DNA of 64,000 nucleotides, taken from Azohydromonas australica DSM 1124 (lineage in GTDB: Bacteria > Pseudomonadota > Gammaproteobacteria > Burkholderiales > Burkholderiaceae_C). The notes under the pieces were generated by a model that ran no database searches, had not been told where the DNA came from, and saw only the letters and a list, made by a program, of their open reading frames with translations. Each line of letters opens with the position of its first letter. The stretch's first letter is position 1. The stretch is from positions 392,976 through 456,975 of the forward strand of contig NZ_KE387203.1 in NCBI RefSeq assembly GCF_000430725.1, written 5' to 3'. Below are positions 9,742 through 17,148 of this stretch, piece after piece. A program made the translations under genes and the position numbers.

Positions 9742-10590
9742 ATGCGGGAGCCGAGCATCACCCGCTCTTCCAACTCCACCGGCAACGCCGGCTGGGACTG
9801 CCACGTGCACGTGTTCGACGCCGCCGCGCCGGTGCAGCCGGGCCACTACGTGCCGGTGCACCGGCCGCTGGGGGCCATCGAGGCGCTGGCCGACGCCCAC
9901 GGCGTGAGCCACCTCGTGCTGGTGCAGCCCAGCGTCTACGGCACCGACAACGGCGTGATGCTGCGCGCGCTGCGCCAGGGCGCCGGGCGCCACCGCGGCG
10001 TCGCGGTGGTCGATGCGGACGTGGGCGAGGCGGACCTCGACGCGATGCACGCCGCCGGCGTGCGCGGCGTCCGCTTCAACCTCGTGTCGCCCGTGGGCCA
10101 CCAGGGCGACGCCCGGGCCGCGCTGCGCGCCCTGGCGCCGCGGCTGCGCGCGCGCGGCTGGCACGTGCAGTGGTACGCCCGGGCCGGGCACCTCGCCGGG
10201 CTGGCGGCGCTGCAGGCCGAGGTGGATCTGCCCTTCGTGCTGGACCACTTGGCCGGCCTGCACGCCACGCTGCCCGCCGGCGACCCGGCCTGGCAGGCCG
10301 CCGCCGCGCTGGCCGCGGGCGGCGCGTGGATCAAGCTCTCGGGCTGGTACCGGCTGCAGTCGGTGGAGCCCTACGCCGCGCTGGAGCCCGCCATCGCGCA
10401 CGCCTTCGACCTTTTCGGCCCGCGCTGCGTGTGGGGCTCGGACTGGCCGCACACCAGCTTCGCGCCCGACGCGCTGCCGCTTTACGACTCCACCCTGGCG
10501 CCGGTGCGCCGGGCACTGGGCGACGCCGCCGCGGCGCGCCTCCTGCGGGACCATGCGCCCGCGCTCTACTTGCAGGACCAAGAGCCATGA
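9742..10590 (+). CDS. Amidohydrolase, PDC-hydrolase-like (COG3618 group)
   Basis: A 282-residue TIM-barrel hydrolase. The metal-site motif CHVHVFD is near the N-terminus, DHLAG is in the middle, and GSDWPH with its conserved Asp is near residue 235. The nearest characterised types are 2-pyrone-4,6-dicarboxylate lactonase and related lactone or dicarboxylate hydrolases. The true substrate is not readable. It is sandwiched between two Bug receptors under one GntR regulator, so it probably acts on the compound they capture. Its stop overlaps the next start (ATGA at 10587). Confidence 0.88.
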   Translation: MREPSITRSSNSTGNAGWDCHVHVFDAAAPVQPGHYVPVHRPLGAIEALADAHGVSHLVLVQPSVYGTDNGVMLRALRQGAGRHRGVAVVDADVGEADLDAMHAAGVRGVRFNLVSPVGHQGDARAALRALAPRLRARGWHVQWYARAGHLAGLAALQAEVDLPFVLDHLAGLHATLPAGDPAWQAAAALAAGGAWIKLSGWYRLQSVEPYAALEPAIAHAFDLFGPRCVWGSDWPHTSFAPDALPLYDSTLAPVRRALGDAAAARLLRDHAPALYLQDQEP

Positions 10591-11576
10591 ACGACTTCCC
10601 CACCACCCGCCGCCAGTGGCTGGCGATGAGCGCCGCGGCCGGCACCGCCGCGCTGTGGCCCGGCCTCTCCGCAGCCCAGGCCTGGCCGGCCAAGGCCGTG
10701 CGCTTCGTGGTGCCCTTCGCGCCGGGCGGCAGCTCCGAGATCGTGGCCCGCGCCACGGCGGCGGAGATGACCAAGTCGCTGGGCCAGTCGGTGTACGTGG
10801 ACAACAAGCCCGGCGGCGCCGGCAACGTCGCCATGGGCGAGGTGGCGCGCGCGGAGGACCAGCACACGCTGATCCTCGGCCACATCGGCACCCTGGCCGT
10901 GAACCCGTACATCTTCCCCAAGCTGCCCTACGACCCGAACAAGGACTTCAAGCCCGTGAGCCTGCTGGCCAAGGTGCCCAGCCTGTACGTGGTGCACCCG
11001 GACCTGCCGGTGAAGAACCTCAAGGAGCTGGTCGCGCTGGCCAAGGCCAAGCCGGGCCGGCTCACCTACGGCTCGGCGGGCAACGGCAGCGCGGGGCACC
11101 TGGCCATGGAGTACCTGAAGATGGCCAGCGACAGCTTCATGCTGCACGTGCCCTACCGCGGCACCGGCCCGATGCTCACGGACCTGATGGCCGGGCGGCT
11201 GGACGCGGCCTCGGTGGGCGCGCCGGCCATCATCCAGTTCATCAAGGCGGGCAAGCTGCGCTGCATCGCCACCGGCACGGCGCAGCGCATCCCGCAGCTG
11301 CCCGACGTGCCCACCGTGGTCGAACAGGGCTTCCCAGGCTTCGAGATGACGCAGTGGTACGGGCTGCTGGCGCCGTCGAACCTGTCGCAGGCCGCGCTGG
11401 ACCGCCTGGCCCCGGCGGCGGCTGCCGCGGTGAAGACGCCCGCGTCGCTGGAGCACTTCAAGACCGAGGCCGCGCTGGCCGTGGGCAGCACCCCGGCGGA
11501 GTTCGCCGCCTTCATCGCCGCGGAACAGAAGCGCTGGAAGCCGGTGATCGAGCGCGCGAAGATCAAGCCGGATTGA
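10587..11576 (+). CDS. Bug/TctC-family periplasmic solute receptor, copy 2
   Basis: A 329-residue receptor with a twin-arginine-type leader (TTRRQWLAMSAAAG) and the family motifs VVPFAPGGSSEIVAR, VDNKPGGAGNVA, YDPNKDFKPV and VPYRGTGPML. It overlaps the amidohydrolase stop by 4 bp, so the two are coupled. It is clearly diverged from the first receptor, so the pair are ancient paralogues that may bind different ligands or different forms of one ligand. The operon appears to end here. The next genes run on the other strand. Confidence 0.92.
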   Translation: MNDFPTTRRQWLAMSAAAGTAALWPGLSAAQAWPAKAVRFVVPFAPGGSSEIVARATAAEMTKSLGQSVYVDNKPGGAGNVAMGEVARAEDQHTLILGHIGTLAVNPYIFPKLPYDPNKDFKPVSLLAKVPSLYVVHPDLPVKNLKELVALAKAKPGRLTYGSAGNGSAGHLAMEYLKMASDSFMLHVPYRGTGPMLTDLMAGRLDAASVGAPAIIQFIKAGKLRCIATGTAQRIPQLPDVPTVVEQGFPGFEMTQWYGLLAPSNLSQAALDRLAPAAAAAVKTPASLEHFKTEAALAVGSTPAEFAAFIAAEQKRWKPVIERAKIKPD

Positions 11577-11614
11577 GCTTCGCCCGCTGTTGCGGCGGCG
11601 GCCCGCGCCTCTGC

Positions 11615-11830
11615 TCAATAGGCGCAAGCCGCCCGCATCAGCACCCCGTCGTCCACCCGCAGCCGGCCCAGCGCCAGCGGGTCCACCTGCAGCCCGGCCC
11701 CGAAGGCCAGCGCCATGGTGAGCAGCCAGGCCCGCGTGCGCCGCGGCGAGCGGCAGCGCCGCGCGGGCAGCAGGAAGGGCAGCGCCAGGCTGGCCGCCAG
11801 CATCAGCCGGAGCAGGGCTTCGAGCAGCAT
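11615..11830 (-). CDS. Small putative membrane protein downstream of the PLP enzyme
   Basis: A 71-residue reading frame starting 16 bp after the stop of the PLP gene, in the same direction. Two hydrophobic stretches (about residues 3-22 and 34-48) are separated by an Arg-rich turn (RRCRSPRRTR). I do not recognise a family. High GC makes spurious frames common here, so only the tight spacing and hydrophobic pattern support it. If real, it is the last gene of the acetyltransferase-oxidase-transporter-PLP operon. Confidence 0.4.
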   Translation of the reverse strand: MLLEALLRLMLAASLALPFLLPARRCRSPRRTRAWLLTMALAFGAGLQVDPLALGRLRVDDGVLMRAACAY

Positions 11831-11846
11831 CGCGCGGCCGCCGGGT

Positions 11847-13112
11847 TCAGGACGGCACGTGGAGGCCGTCTTCCTCCTCCGCCAGGCAGCCTCCCGCGTC
11901 GCACCCCTCCTCTTCGGGCTCCGGCTCGGGCTCGCGCATGGACACCACGCTCAGCGCCTCGTCGAGGTCGGCCATCAGGTCGGCCGGGTCCTCCAGGCCC
12001 ACCGACAGTCGCACCAGGTTGTCGCGGATGCCGCTGAGCCGCCGCTCCTCGGCCGTGAGCCGGCAATGCGTGGTGGAGGCCGGGTGCGTGACCATGGAGC
12101 GGGTGTCGCCGATGTTGGTGGCGATGGCCACCAGCTTGAGCGCGTCCACGAAGCGCCAGGCGTCCTCCTGCGACTGTCCCACCTCGAAGCTGAACACCGC
12201 GCCGTGCCCGGTCTGCTGCTGCAGGATCAGCGGGCGCTGCGGGTGCTCGGCCATGGCGGTGTAGTGCACGCGGCCCACGCGGCCATGCGCGCCCAGCCAG
12301 CGCGCGAGCTGCTCGCTGCTGCGGCTGGCGCCGCGCACGCGCAGCTCCAGCGTCTCCAGGCTCTTGAGCAGCATCCACGCGTTGGTGGCGCTCAGGGTGC
12401 CGCCCAGCGTGCGCAGCACGCCGCGCAGGTCGGCCATCAGCCGCTCGCTGCCCAGCACGGCCCCGGCGACGCAGCGGCCCTGGCCGTCGATGTACTTGCC
12501 CGCGGAGTGCACCACCACGTCGGCACCGTGCTCCAGCGGGTTCTGGAACACCGGGGTCAGCATGGTGTTGTCCACCGCCACCAGCGCGCCGCAGGCATGC
12601 GCCAGCGCCGCGATGGAGCGGATGTTGCCCACCTGCTGCACCGGGTTGGAGGGCGACTCCAGGAACACCAGCCGGGTGTCGGTGTCGATGGCGCGGCGCC
12701 AGGCGTCGAGCTTGGTCAGGTCCACCGTGCGCACCTGCACGCCCAGCTTGCCGAAGTAGTGGCGGAAGGCCGTGAGCGTGGTGCCGAACACGTCGCGCGA
12801 GACCACCACGTTCTTGCCCGCCTCCAGCCAGGCGTGCCCCAGCGCCGCGATGGCGGCCATGCCTGAGGCGAAGGCCACGCCGTCCTGCGCGCCCTCCATG
12901 GCGGCCAGGCGCTTCTCGAAGGAGCTCACCGTCGGGTTGGAGAAGCGCGAGTAGACGTTGCCCTTGGCGCTGCCGCTGAACTTGCGCGCGGCATCGGCCG
13001 CCGACCGGAAGACGTAGGCCGACGTCGTGGCGATTGGCTCGCAATGCGCGTCGGACAGGTCCTGGTAATGCGCCTCGTGGACGGCCCGGGTGGCCCTGCG
13101 GTAAACGTTCAT
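11847..13112 (-). CDS. PLP-dependent Cys/Met-metabolism enzyme, O-succinylhomoserine sulfhydrylase-like
   Basis: A 421-residue gamma-family PLP enzyme close in sequence pattern to MetZ (SAYVFRSAADAA, GNVYSRFSNPTV, VFLESPSNP, AVDN). Lys206 is the expected Schiff-base lysine. Two oddities stand out. The usual S-A-T-K motif is SAGK here, because GGC encodes Gly205 where a Thr normally contacts the cofactor phosphate. The C-terminus also carries an acidic, cysteine-containing tail of about 28 residues (EPEPEPEEEGCDAGGC...). The gene is not in a methionine-biosynthesis setting. It follows an MFS gene (61 bp gap) and a diiron oxidase. In the Streptomyces beta-ethynylserine pathway a related PLP enzyme (BesB) works with a related oxidase (BesC), so a role in making an unusual amino acid is possible. 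Ordinary sulfhydrylase activity remains an alternative. Confidence 0.85.
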   Translation of the reverse strand: MNVYRRATRAVHEAHYQDLSDAHCEPIATTSAYVFRSAADAARKFSGSAKGNVYSRFSNPTVSSFEKRLAAMEGAQDGVAFASGMAAIAALGHAWLEAGKNVVVSRDVFGTTLTAFRHYFGKLGVQVRTVDLTKLDAWRRAIDTDTRLVFLESPSNPVQQVGNIRSIAALAHACGALVAVDNTMLTPVFQNPLEHGADVVVHSAGKYIDGQGRCVAGAVLGSERLMADLRGVLRTLGGTLSATNAWMLLKSLETLELRVRGASRSSEQLARWLGAHGRVGRVHYTAMAEHPQRPLILQQQTGHGAVFSFEVGQSQEDAWRFVDALKLVAIATNIGDTRSMVTHPASTTHCRLTAEERRLSGIRDNLVRLSVGLEDPADLMADLDEALSVVSMREPEPEPEEEGCDAGGCLAEEEDGLHVPS

Positions 13113-13173
13113 GTCTGACCCCTGCCAATGAACGGTGAGCGGTGACGGATGGCGAAAGCGCGGGCCGGATCCG

Positions 13174-14418
13174 CTACTCGGTGCGGGTGCTCGCCAGCAC
13201 CGGCGCCCCGGCGGCGCCTTCGGCGCGCTCGCGCAGGCCGAGGAAGCTCGCGAGCCCGCCCAGCGCCGTGAGCAGGGCCAGCGCGGCGACCACGCCGTCG
13301 TAGCGGCCGCTGCGGTCGTAGCCCCAGGCGCCCAGCTGCACCGACGCGAAGGCGCCGACCTGGTGCATCAGGAACAGCAGCCCGAACACCTGTCCCTTGA
13401 CGGCCGCGCCGTAGCGCTCGAAGCAGTACATCGAGGTGACCACCACCGTGCCGAGGTAGCTGGCACCGAACACCACCGCGAAGCCCACGGTCTGCCACTC
13501 GCTGCCGCTGGCCAGCAGCAGCAGCATCGCCACCGAGCGCATCAGGTAGAAGCCCGCCAGCAGCGAGTGCTTCTTCCAGTGCATGGCCAGCCAGCCGGTG
13601 AACAGGCCGCTGACGAGCTCCAGCACGCCCAGCAGGCTCAGGCTCAGGCCCATGCGCGCGCGCGGCGCGCCGGCGTCCTGCCAGAAGGCCACCAGGTGCA
13701 CGTCGATGAAGGCCATGGTGGCGCCGCAGCCCAGGAAGCCCAGGCCCAGGATGTAGAAGCCCGGGTCGCGGCACACCTGGCGCCACACGCCGGCCTGGCT
13801 GGCGGCGGCGGCCTGCGGCTGCGCCAGGCCGGCCTGCTGCATCGAGCGCGCGCCGAACCAGGCCAGCAGCGCCACCGGGCCCGCCAGCAGCGCGCCCACC
13901 GCCGCGAAGGCCTCGCTCCAGCCCAGCTGCGGCTGCAGCGCGATCCACAGCGGCGACAGCACGATGAAGCCGATGGAGGTGCCGTTGGTGACGATGGCGA
14001 AGGCGAAGCCCTTGCGCTGGTGCTCGAACAGCCGGTCCACCAGCACGCCCATGGGCACGTAGGTCATGGCCGCCAGCGCGAAGGCCCCGCCGATGCCGTA
14101 GGCCAGGATGAAGACCGGCAGCGACTGCGCGAACACCGTGGTGCCCATCATCGACACGCCCCCCACCACCGCGCCGATGACCACCGTGCGCAGCGGGCCG
14201 ATGCGGTCGCTCAACGCGCCCACCACGGGCGACATCAGCCCCGTGACGAGCATGAACAGCGCGCCCGACCAGGCGAAGTCGGTGCGCCCGCGCCCGAAGT
14301 GCTCGGCCAGCGGCACGAAGTACACCTGGTACGCGCCCTTGATCGTGGTGGAGAGGAACATCACCACGAAGCCCAGCGCCACCAGGCGGTGGATGAGGTA
14401 GCGGTCTTTGCCGGCCAT
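13174..14418 (-). CDS. MFS transporter (oxalate/monocarboxylate-type), cluster exporter candidate
   Basis: A 414-residue protein with about 12 membrane helices. The cytoplasmic loop motif GALSDRIGPLRT lies between helices 2 and 3, and a long hydrophilic loop is central (around residues 195-225). The pattern is that of the oxalate:formate/monocarboxylate branch of the major facilitator superfamily. It starts 11 bp after the oxidase stop with GGGAG upstream, so it is cotranscribed. In this setting it would plausibly export or import the product or substrate of the enzyme pair. The direction cannot be told from sequence. Confidence 0.88.
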   Translation of the reverse strand: MAGKDRYLIHRLVALGFVVMFLSTTIKGAYQVYFVPLAEHFGRGRTDFAWSGALFMLVTGLMSPVVGALSDRIGPLRTVVIGAVVGGVSMMGTTVFAQSLPVFILAYGIGGAFALAAMTYVPMGVLVDRLFEHQRKGFAFAIVTNGTSIGFIVLSPLWIALQPQLGWSEAFAAVGALLAGPVALLAWFGARSMQQAGLAQPQAAAASQAGVWRQVCRDPGFYILGLGFLGCGATMAFIDVHLVAFWQDAGAPRARMGLSLSLLGVLELVSGLFTGWLAMHWKKHSLLAGFYLMRSVAMLLLLASGSEWQTVGFAVVFGASYLGTVVVTSMYCFERYGAAVKGQVFGLLFLMHQVGAFASVQLGAWGYDRSGRYDGVVAALALLTALGGLASFLGLRERAEGAAGAPVLASTRTE

Positions 14419-14429
14419 GTCCGCTCCCG

Positions 14430-15173
14430 TCAGGCCAGCGCGGCCGCGGGCTCGCGCACGGCCTCCGAGCCGCTGCCGCAGTACTCGCGGTACATGTTCT
14501 CGTACATCGCGTAGAACAGCCGGCAGGTGTGGTCCACGGCCTCCAGCGCCTCGCGCTGCATCTGCGCGGTGGTGCAGATCTCGGACACCAGGCCCAAGCC
14601 CTGCTCGACGTGCCCCACGTCCTCCTGCTGGTGCACGGAGAAGAACAGCAGGTCCTCGGTCTGCAGGCCGTAGGCGCGCGCCAGCAGCTCGTGGCGCGGC
14701 TCGCCGTCGGAGGTTTCGAGGTTCTGGCCCTCGCTGGCAATCATCACGGCCGCGGCGCCGACGTGGTAGCGCGCCGGGTCGCGCACCGCCTCCAGCCGGT
14801 AGTCGATGAGCTCGCGCGTGGCCGGCAGCGGCTGCACCGCGTCACGCTCCTCGTCCGACACACCCAGCGCACGGAGGAAGTCCTGCATCAGCACTTCGTG
14901 GTTGTCGGTCTTCGACAGCCGCCCGGTCTGCTCCTCCCACAGGTTGTAGAGCAGCGCCGTCCGGTACTTGGGATGCGGGCAGTAGAAATACAGGTGGTCG
15001 ATGTAGCTCAGGAAATGCTTGGTCAGCTGATAACCCTGCAGCGCCACCTTGCGCAGCAGGTCCAGGTCCGCATACTGCTCGTCGAACAGCAGCTTGAAAA
15101 TGGGATGCGACAGCGTCAGGTGACGGTGCAATTCAGCCCGAAGCGCTTCCTTGAAAACCAGCTTGTCCATCAT
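14430..15173 (-). CDS. Heme-oxygenase-like diiron oxidase (BesC/CADD/UndA superfamily)
   Basis: A 247-residue all-helical protein. The probable iron ligands are all present: Glu81 in NLWEEQTG, His92 in DNHEVL, Glu148 in IASEGQ, then His181-x3-Asp185-x2-His188 (HQQEDVGH). The last motif matches the H-x3-D-x2-H of this superfamily. Members perform O2-dependent C-C cleavage, desaturation or N-oxygenation on fatty acids or amino acids. BesC fragments a lysine derivative to an allylglycine. Start choice: ATG at 15173 lies 8 nt after GAGGA. ATG at 15179 is too close to that site and 15170 is also possible. It lies between the acetyltransferase (23 bp upstream) and the MFS gene (11 bp downstream). 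The substrate is unknown. Confidence 0.85.
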   Translation of the reverse strand: MMDKLVFKEALRAELHRHLTLSHPIFKLLFDEQYADLDLLRKVALQGYQLTKHFLSYIDHLYFYCPHPKYRTALLYNLWEEQTGRLSKTDNHEVLMQDFLRALGVSDEERDAVQPLPATRELIDYRLEAVRDPARYHVGAAAVMIASEGQNLETSDGEPRHELLARAYGLQTEDLLFFSVHQQEDVGHVEQGLGLVSEICTTAQMQREALEAVDHTCRLFYAMYENMYREYCGSGSEAVREPAAALA

Positions 15174-15196
15174 GCTCATATTCCTCGTGTAAAGGA

Positions 15197-15751
15197 TCAG
15201 CCTTGCGGAAACACCCGTGCCCGCAGCGAGGCGGTGGTTTGCACCATGAAATGCCCGCGATGGCTGACGCCGCCGAAACGGGCATAGTCCTCCAGCACAC
15301 CGTAGGTCTGGAAACCATATCGCTGCCACAACCGGTGGGCACGCGTGCCTTCGCGAACGTCCAGCACCAGCTGCTCGACGCCCAGCGTTTCCGAACGCTT
15401 GACGATTTCCCTGAATGCCAGATCCACCAGCCCCCGGCCTCTGAACCGGCGTGCCGCGACACCCTTGCTGATCTCGGCGCGGTGGCGGCAATTGGGCATG
15501 CCCGAGATGCTCAATTGGGCCATGAACGCCGGTTCGCCACCCACGCGCACCAGAAAAACGTGGCAATCACCCGAAGCCACGCGAATATCAAGGGCCTTGA
15601 CATAGGCATCGGCTTCCGCCTCGGTCATCGGCGCCGCATAACCCAGCGTACCCTCGTCGGCCACGGCCTCATTGATCAGGGCAACAATCTCACGACCGTC
15701 ACAGGCATCGGCGCCGGATATCCAGCCATACTTCACGTCAGAGTCCATCAC
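15197..15751 (-). CDS. GNAT-family N-acetyltransferase
   Basis: A 184-residue single-domain acetyltransferase. The acetyl-CoA pyrophosphate loop is visible as RRFRGRGLVDLAFREI (about residues 101-116), followed by the usual beta-strand (VEQLVLDVREGTRAHRLWQRYGF). It is the first gene of the operon leading to the oxidase, MFS and PLP genes. Two roles fit: self-protection by N-acetylation of a toxic amino acid, or a biosynthetic acylation. Base composition is noticeably less GC-rich than the flanking genes, as in the divergent regulator. The ATG at 15751 begins MMDSDVK; the second ATG is an equal alternative. Confidence 0.85.
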   Translation of the reverse strand: MMDSDVKYGWISGADACDGREIVALINEAVADEGTLGYAAPMTEAEADAYVKALDIRVASGDCHVFLVRVGGEPAFMAQLSISGMPNCRHRAEISKGVAARRFRGRGLVDLAFREIVKRSETLGVEQLVLDVREGTRAHRLWQRYGFQTYGVLEDYARFGGVSHRGHFMVQTTASLRARVFPQG

Positions 15752-15774
15752 CGGCCCCGCATAACACTTCAGTT

Positions 15775-15799
15775 ACCAATACTAACAACCGAACCAATA
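15775..15799. promoter_or_regulatory. Direct repeat ACCAATA x2, candidate AraC-family operator
   Basis: ACCAATA occurs at 15775-15781 and 15793-15799, 18 bp apart in the same orientation, 24-48 bp upstream of the acetyltransferase start. AraC/GlxA regulators typically bind direct repeats one or two helical turns apart. The surrounding 15752-15969 gap is AT-rich for this genome (for example ATATTTAAATAG) and must hold both divergent promoters. Confidence 0.45.
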
Positions 15800-15969
15800 T
15801 TTAAATAGCAAATATCCAGTCGCAGACAGCAAAAAAACGGACATTTGAAAGGAGGAGGTCTTGTCAAGGGTCTTCCTCATGTAAAAATCCGTTAACCCGT
15901 CTAGGAAGGCAACAAAGATGACATTCCCATTGGGCCGGCTTGTAGCGGCGGACGCAATGGAGGCGCCGG

Positions 15970-16950
15970 ATGATGAATAGGGCTTTTTTCCTGGTGCTGC
16001 CCAACGTGCACATGCTCGACTTGGCTGGCCCCCTGCAAATCATCACGACGCTGGCCGAGCTGGGAATCTCCAGCCTGGAAATCCATTGCATTGGCCCGCA
16101 GACCGACGTGAGGGCGTTTCAGCAGGTGATGCTGGGCCAACTGTCGTCCCTGCCCGAAAAACTCGATGCGGACGACGTCGTCTTCGTGATCGGCAGCAAG
16201 CTCGATAACGAACTCATGTCCTCGCGAGCCTGGTTCGATACGGCCGCCTGGCTCAAGAACCAGGTGCTGGGCCAGAAGAATCCACCCTGCGTGGCCGGTA
16301 TCTGCACCGGCACCTTCTTATTGGGCCAGGCGGGTTTGCTGGACGGGCGCCTGTGCACCACGCACCACCAGTTCATGCAGCAGCTGCGGCGCCTGCATCC
16401 AGCGGCACAAGTGGTGGACAACCGGATTTGCGTGCAGGACGGCAAACTCTGGACCTCCGCCGGCGTGGCCTCGGGCATCGATCTGGCGCTGCAATTGATC
16501 GCGCAATTCTTCGGCGACCACGTGGCGATCCAGGTCGCACGCGAAAACGTGGTTCATTTCCGCCGATTCAGCAATGACCCGGAACTGGCCGTGAAATTCC
16601 GCTACCGTGCCCACGGCAACCAGCTCGTCCACACCATGCAGGACGAGATTTCCAACAACCTGTCCCGCGCCTGGACCTGCGAGGCCCTGGCGCGAAAATC
16701 CGGGTTCAGCAGCCGCCACCTGGCCCGCATTTTCAAGGCCGAGACGGGCATCACCATGAAGCGCTACCAGATGGAATTGCGCATGGACCTGGCGCGGCGG
16801 CTCATCACCGGCTCCACGCTCACGCTGGAGCGCATTGCCGAGCGCTGCGGCTTCAGCAGCATGCAGGCCTTCCGCTCCAACTGGAACAAATGCGAGAACG
16901 TCCCGCCCTCCCAAATGCGGCACGCGAGCCGCCAGCCGGAAATGGAGTGA
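15970..16950 (+). CDS. GlxA-type AraC transcriptional regulator (DJ-1/PfpI-like sensor)
   Basis: A 326-residue regulator. The N-terminal half (about residues 4-190) has the class-I amidotransferase/DJ-1 fold, with a cysteine in the nucleophile-elbow region (VAGICTGTFLLGQAGLLDGR). The C-terminal AraC domain (about 220-315) has two helix-turn-helix units, the second reading ERIAERCGFSSMQAFRSNW. GlxA-type regulators often sense nitrogenous metabolites such as amino acids, amines or betaines. It is divergent from the acetyltransferase-oxidase-MFS-PLP operon, so it is the likely activator. GGAGG sits 6 nt before the ATG at 15970. Its codon use is less GC-biased than its neighbours, a sign of transfer. 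Confidence 0.92.
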   Translation: MMNRAFFLVLPNVHMLDLAGPLQIITTLAELGISSLEIHCIGPQTDVRAFQQVMLGQLSSLPEKLDADDVVFVIGSKLDNELMSSRAWFDTAAWLKNQVLGQKNPPCVAGICTGTFLLGQAGLLDGRLCTTHHQFMQQLRRLHPAAQVVDNRICVQDGKLWTSAGVASGIDLALQLIAQFFGDHVAIQVARENVVHFRRFSNDPELAVKFRYRAHGNQLVHTMQDEISNNLSRAWTCEALARKSGFSSRHLARIFKAETGITMKRYQMELRMDLARRLITGSTLTLERIAERCGFSSMQAFRSNWNKCENVPPSQMRHASRQPEME

Positions 16951-16957
16951 GCTGATC

Positions 16958-16996
16958 CCCGCATTTCGCGCGCCCGCGCAAAGCGCGAAACGCGGG
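16958..16996. terminator. Strong GC hairpin after the AraC regulator
   Basis: A 14-bp stem with one mismatch (16958-16971 with 16983-16996) and an 11-nt loop. There is no following T-run, so it is not a canonical intrinsic terminator. It may stop or protect the 3' end of the regulator mRNA. Confidence 0.45.
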
Positions 16997-17025
16997 ACCC
17001 GCGTTTTACCCACACCCCTCAAAGA

Positions 17026-17106
17026 CCGTTCGGGCCGAGCCTGTCGAAGGCTCCGCCATGCCCGCGCACCTGCGCGTGCCCTTCGACAAGCTCAGGGCGA
17101 ACGGGG
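17026..17106. repeat. REP-like palindromic intergenic repeat, copy 2
   Basis: Arms CCGTTCGGGCCGAGCCTGTC... and ...CTTCGACAAGCTCAGGGC with CGAACGGGG are inverted around a spacer of about 28 bp. It shares the GTTCG...GAGC(C/T)TGTC(G/C)AAGG signature with 2341-2410. Both sit in intergenic spaces, 14.6 kb apart. Confidence 0.8.
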
Positions 17107-17148
17107 TTTGTTTTCTCGACCCAAGACCTCCCTGCCTGTTCTTTGCCC

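Noticed and set aside
15864..16140. Minus-strand frames opposite the AraC gene start
   Set aside because: They lie in the divergent promoter and the 5' part of a conserved regulator and show no domain.
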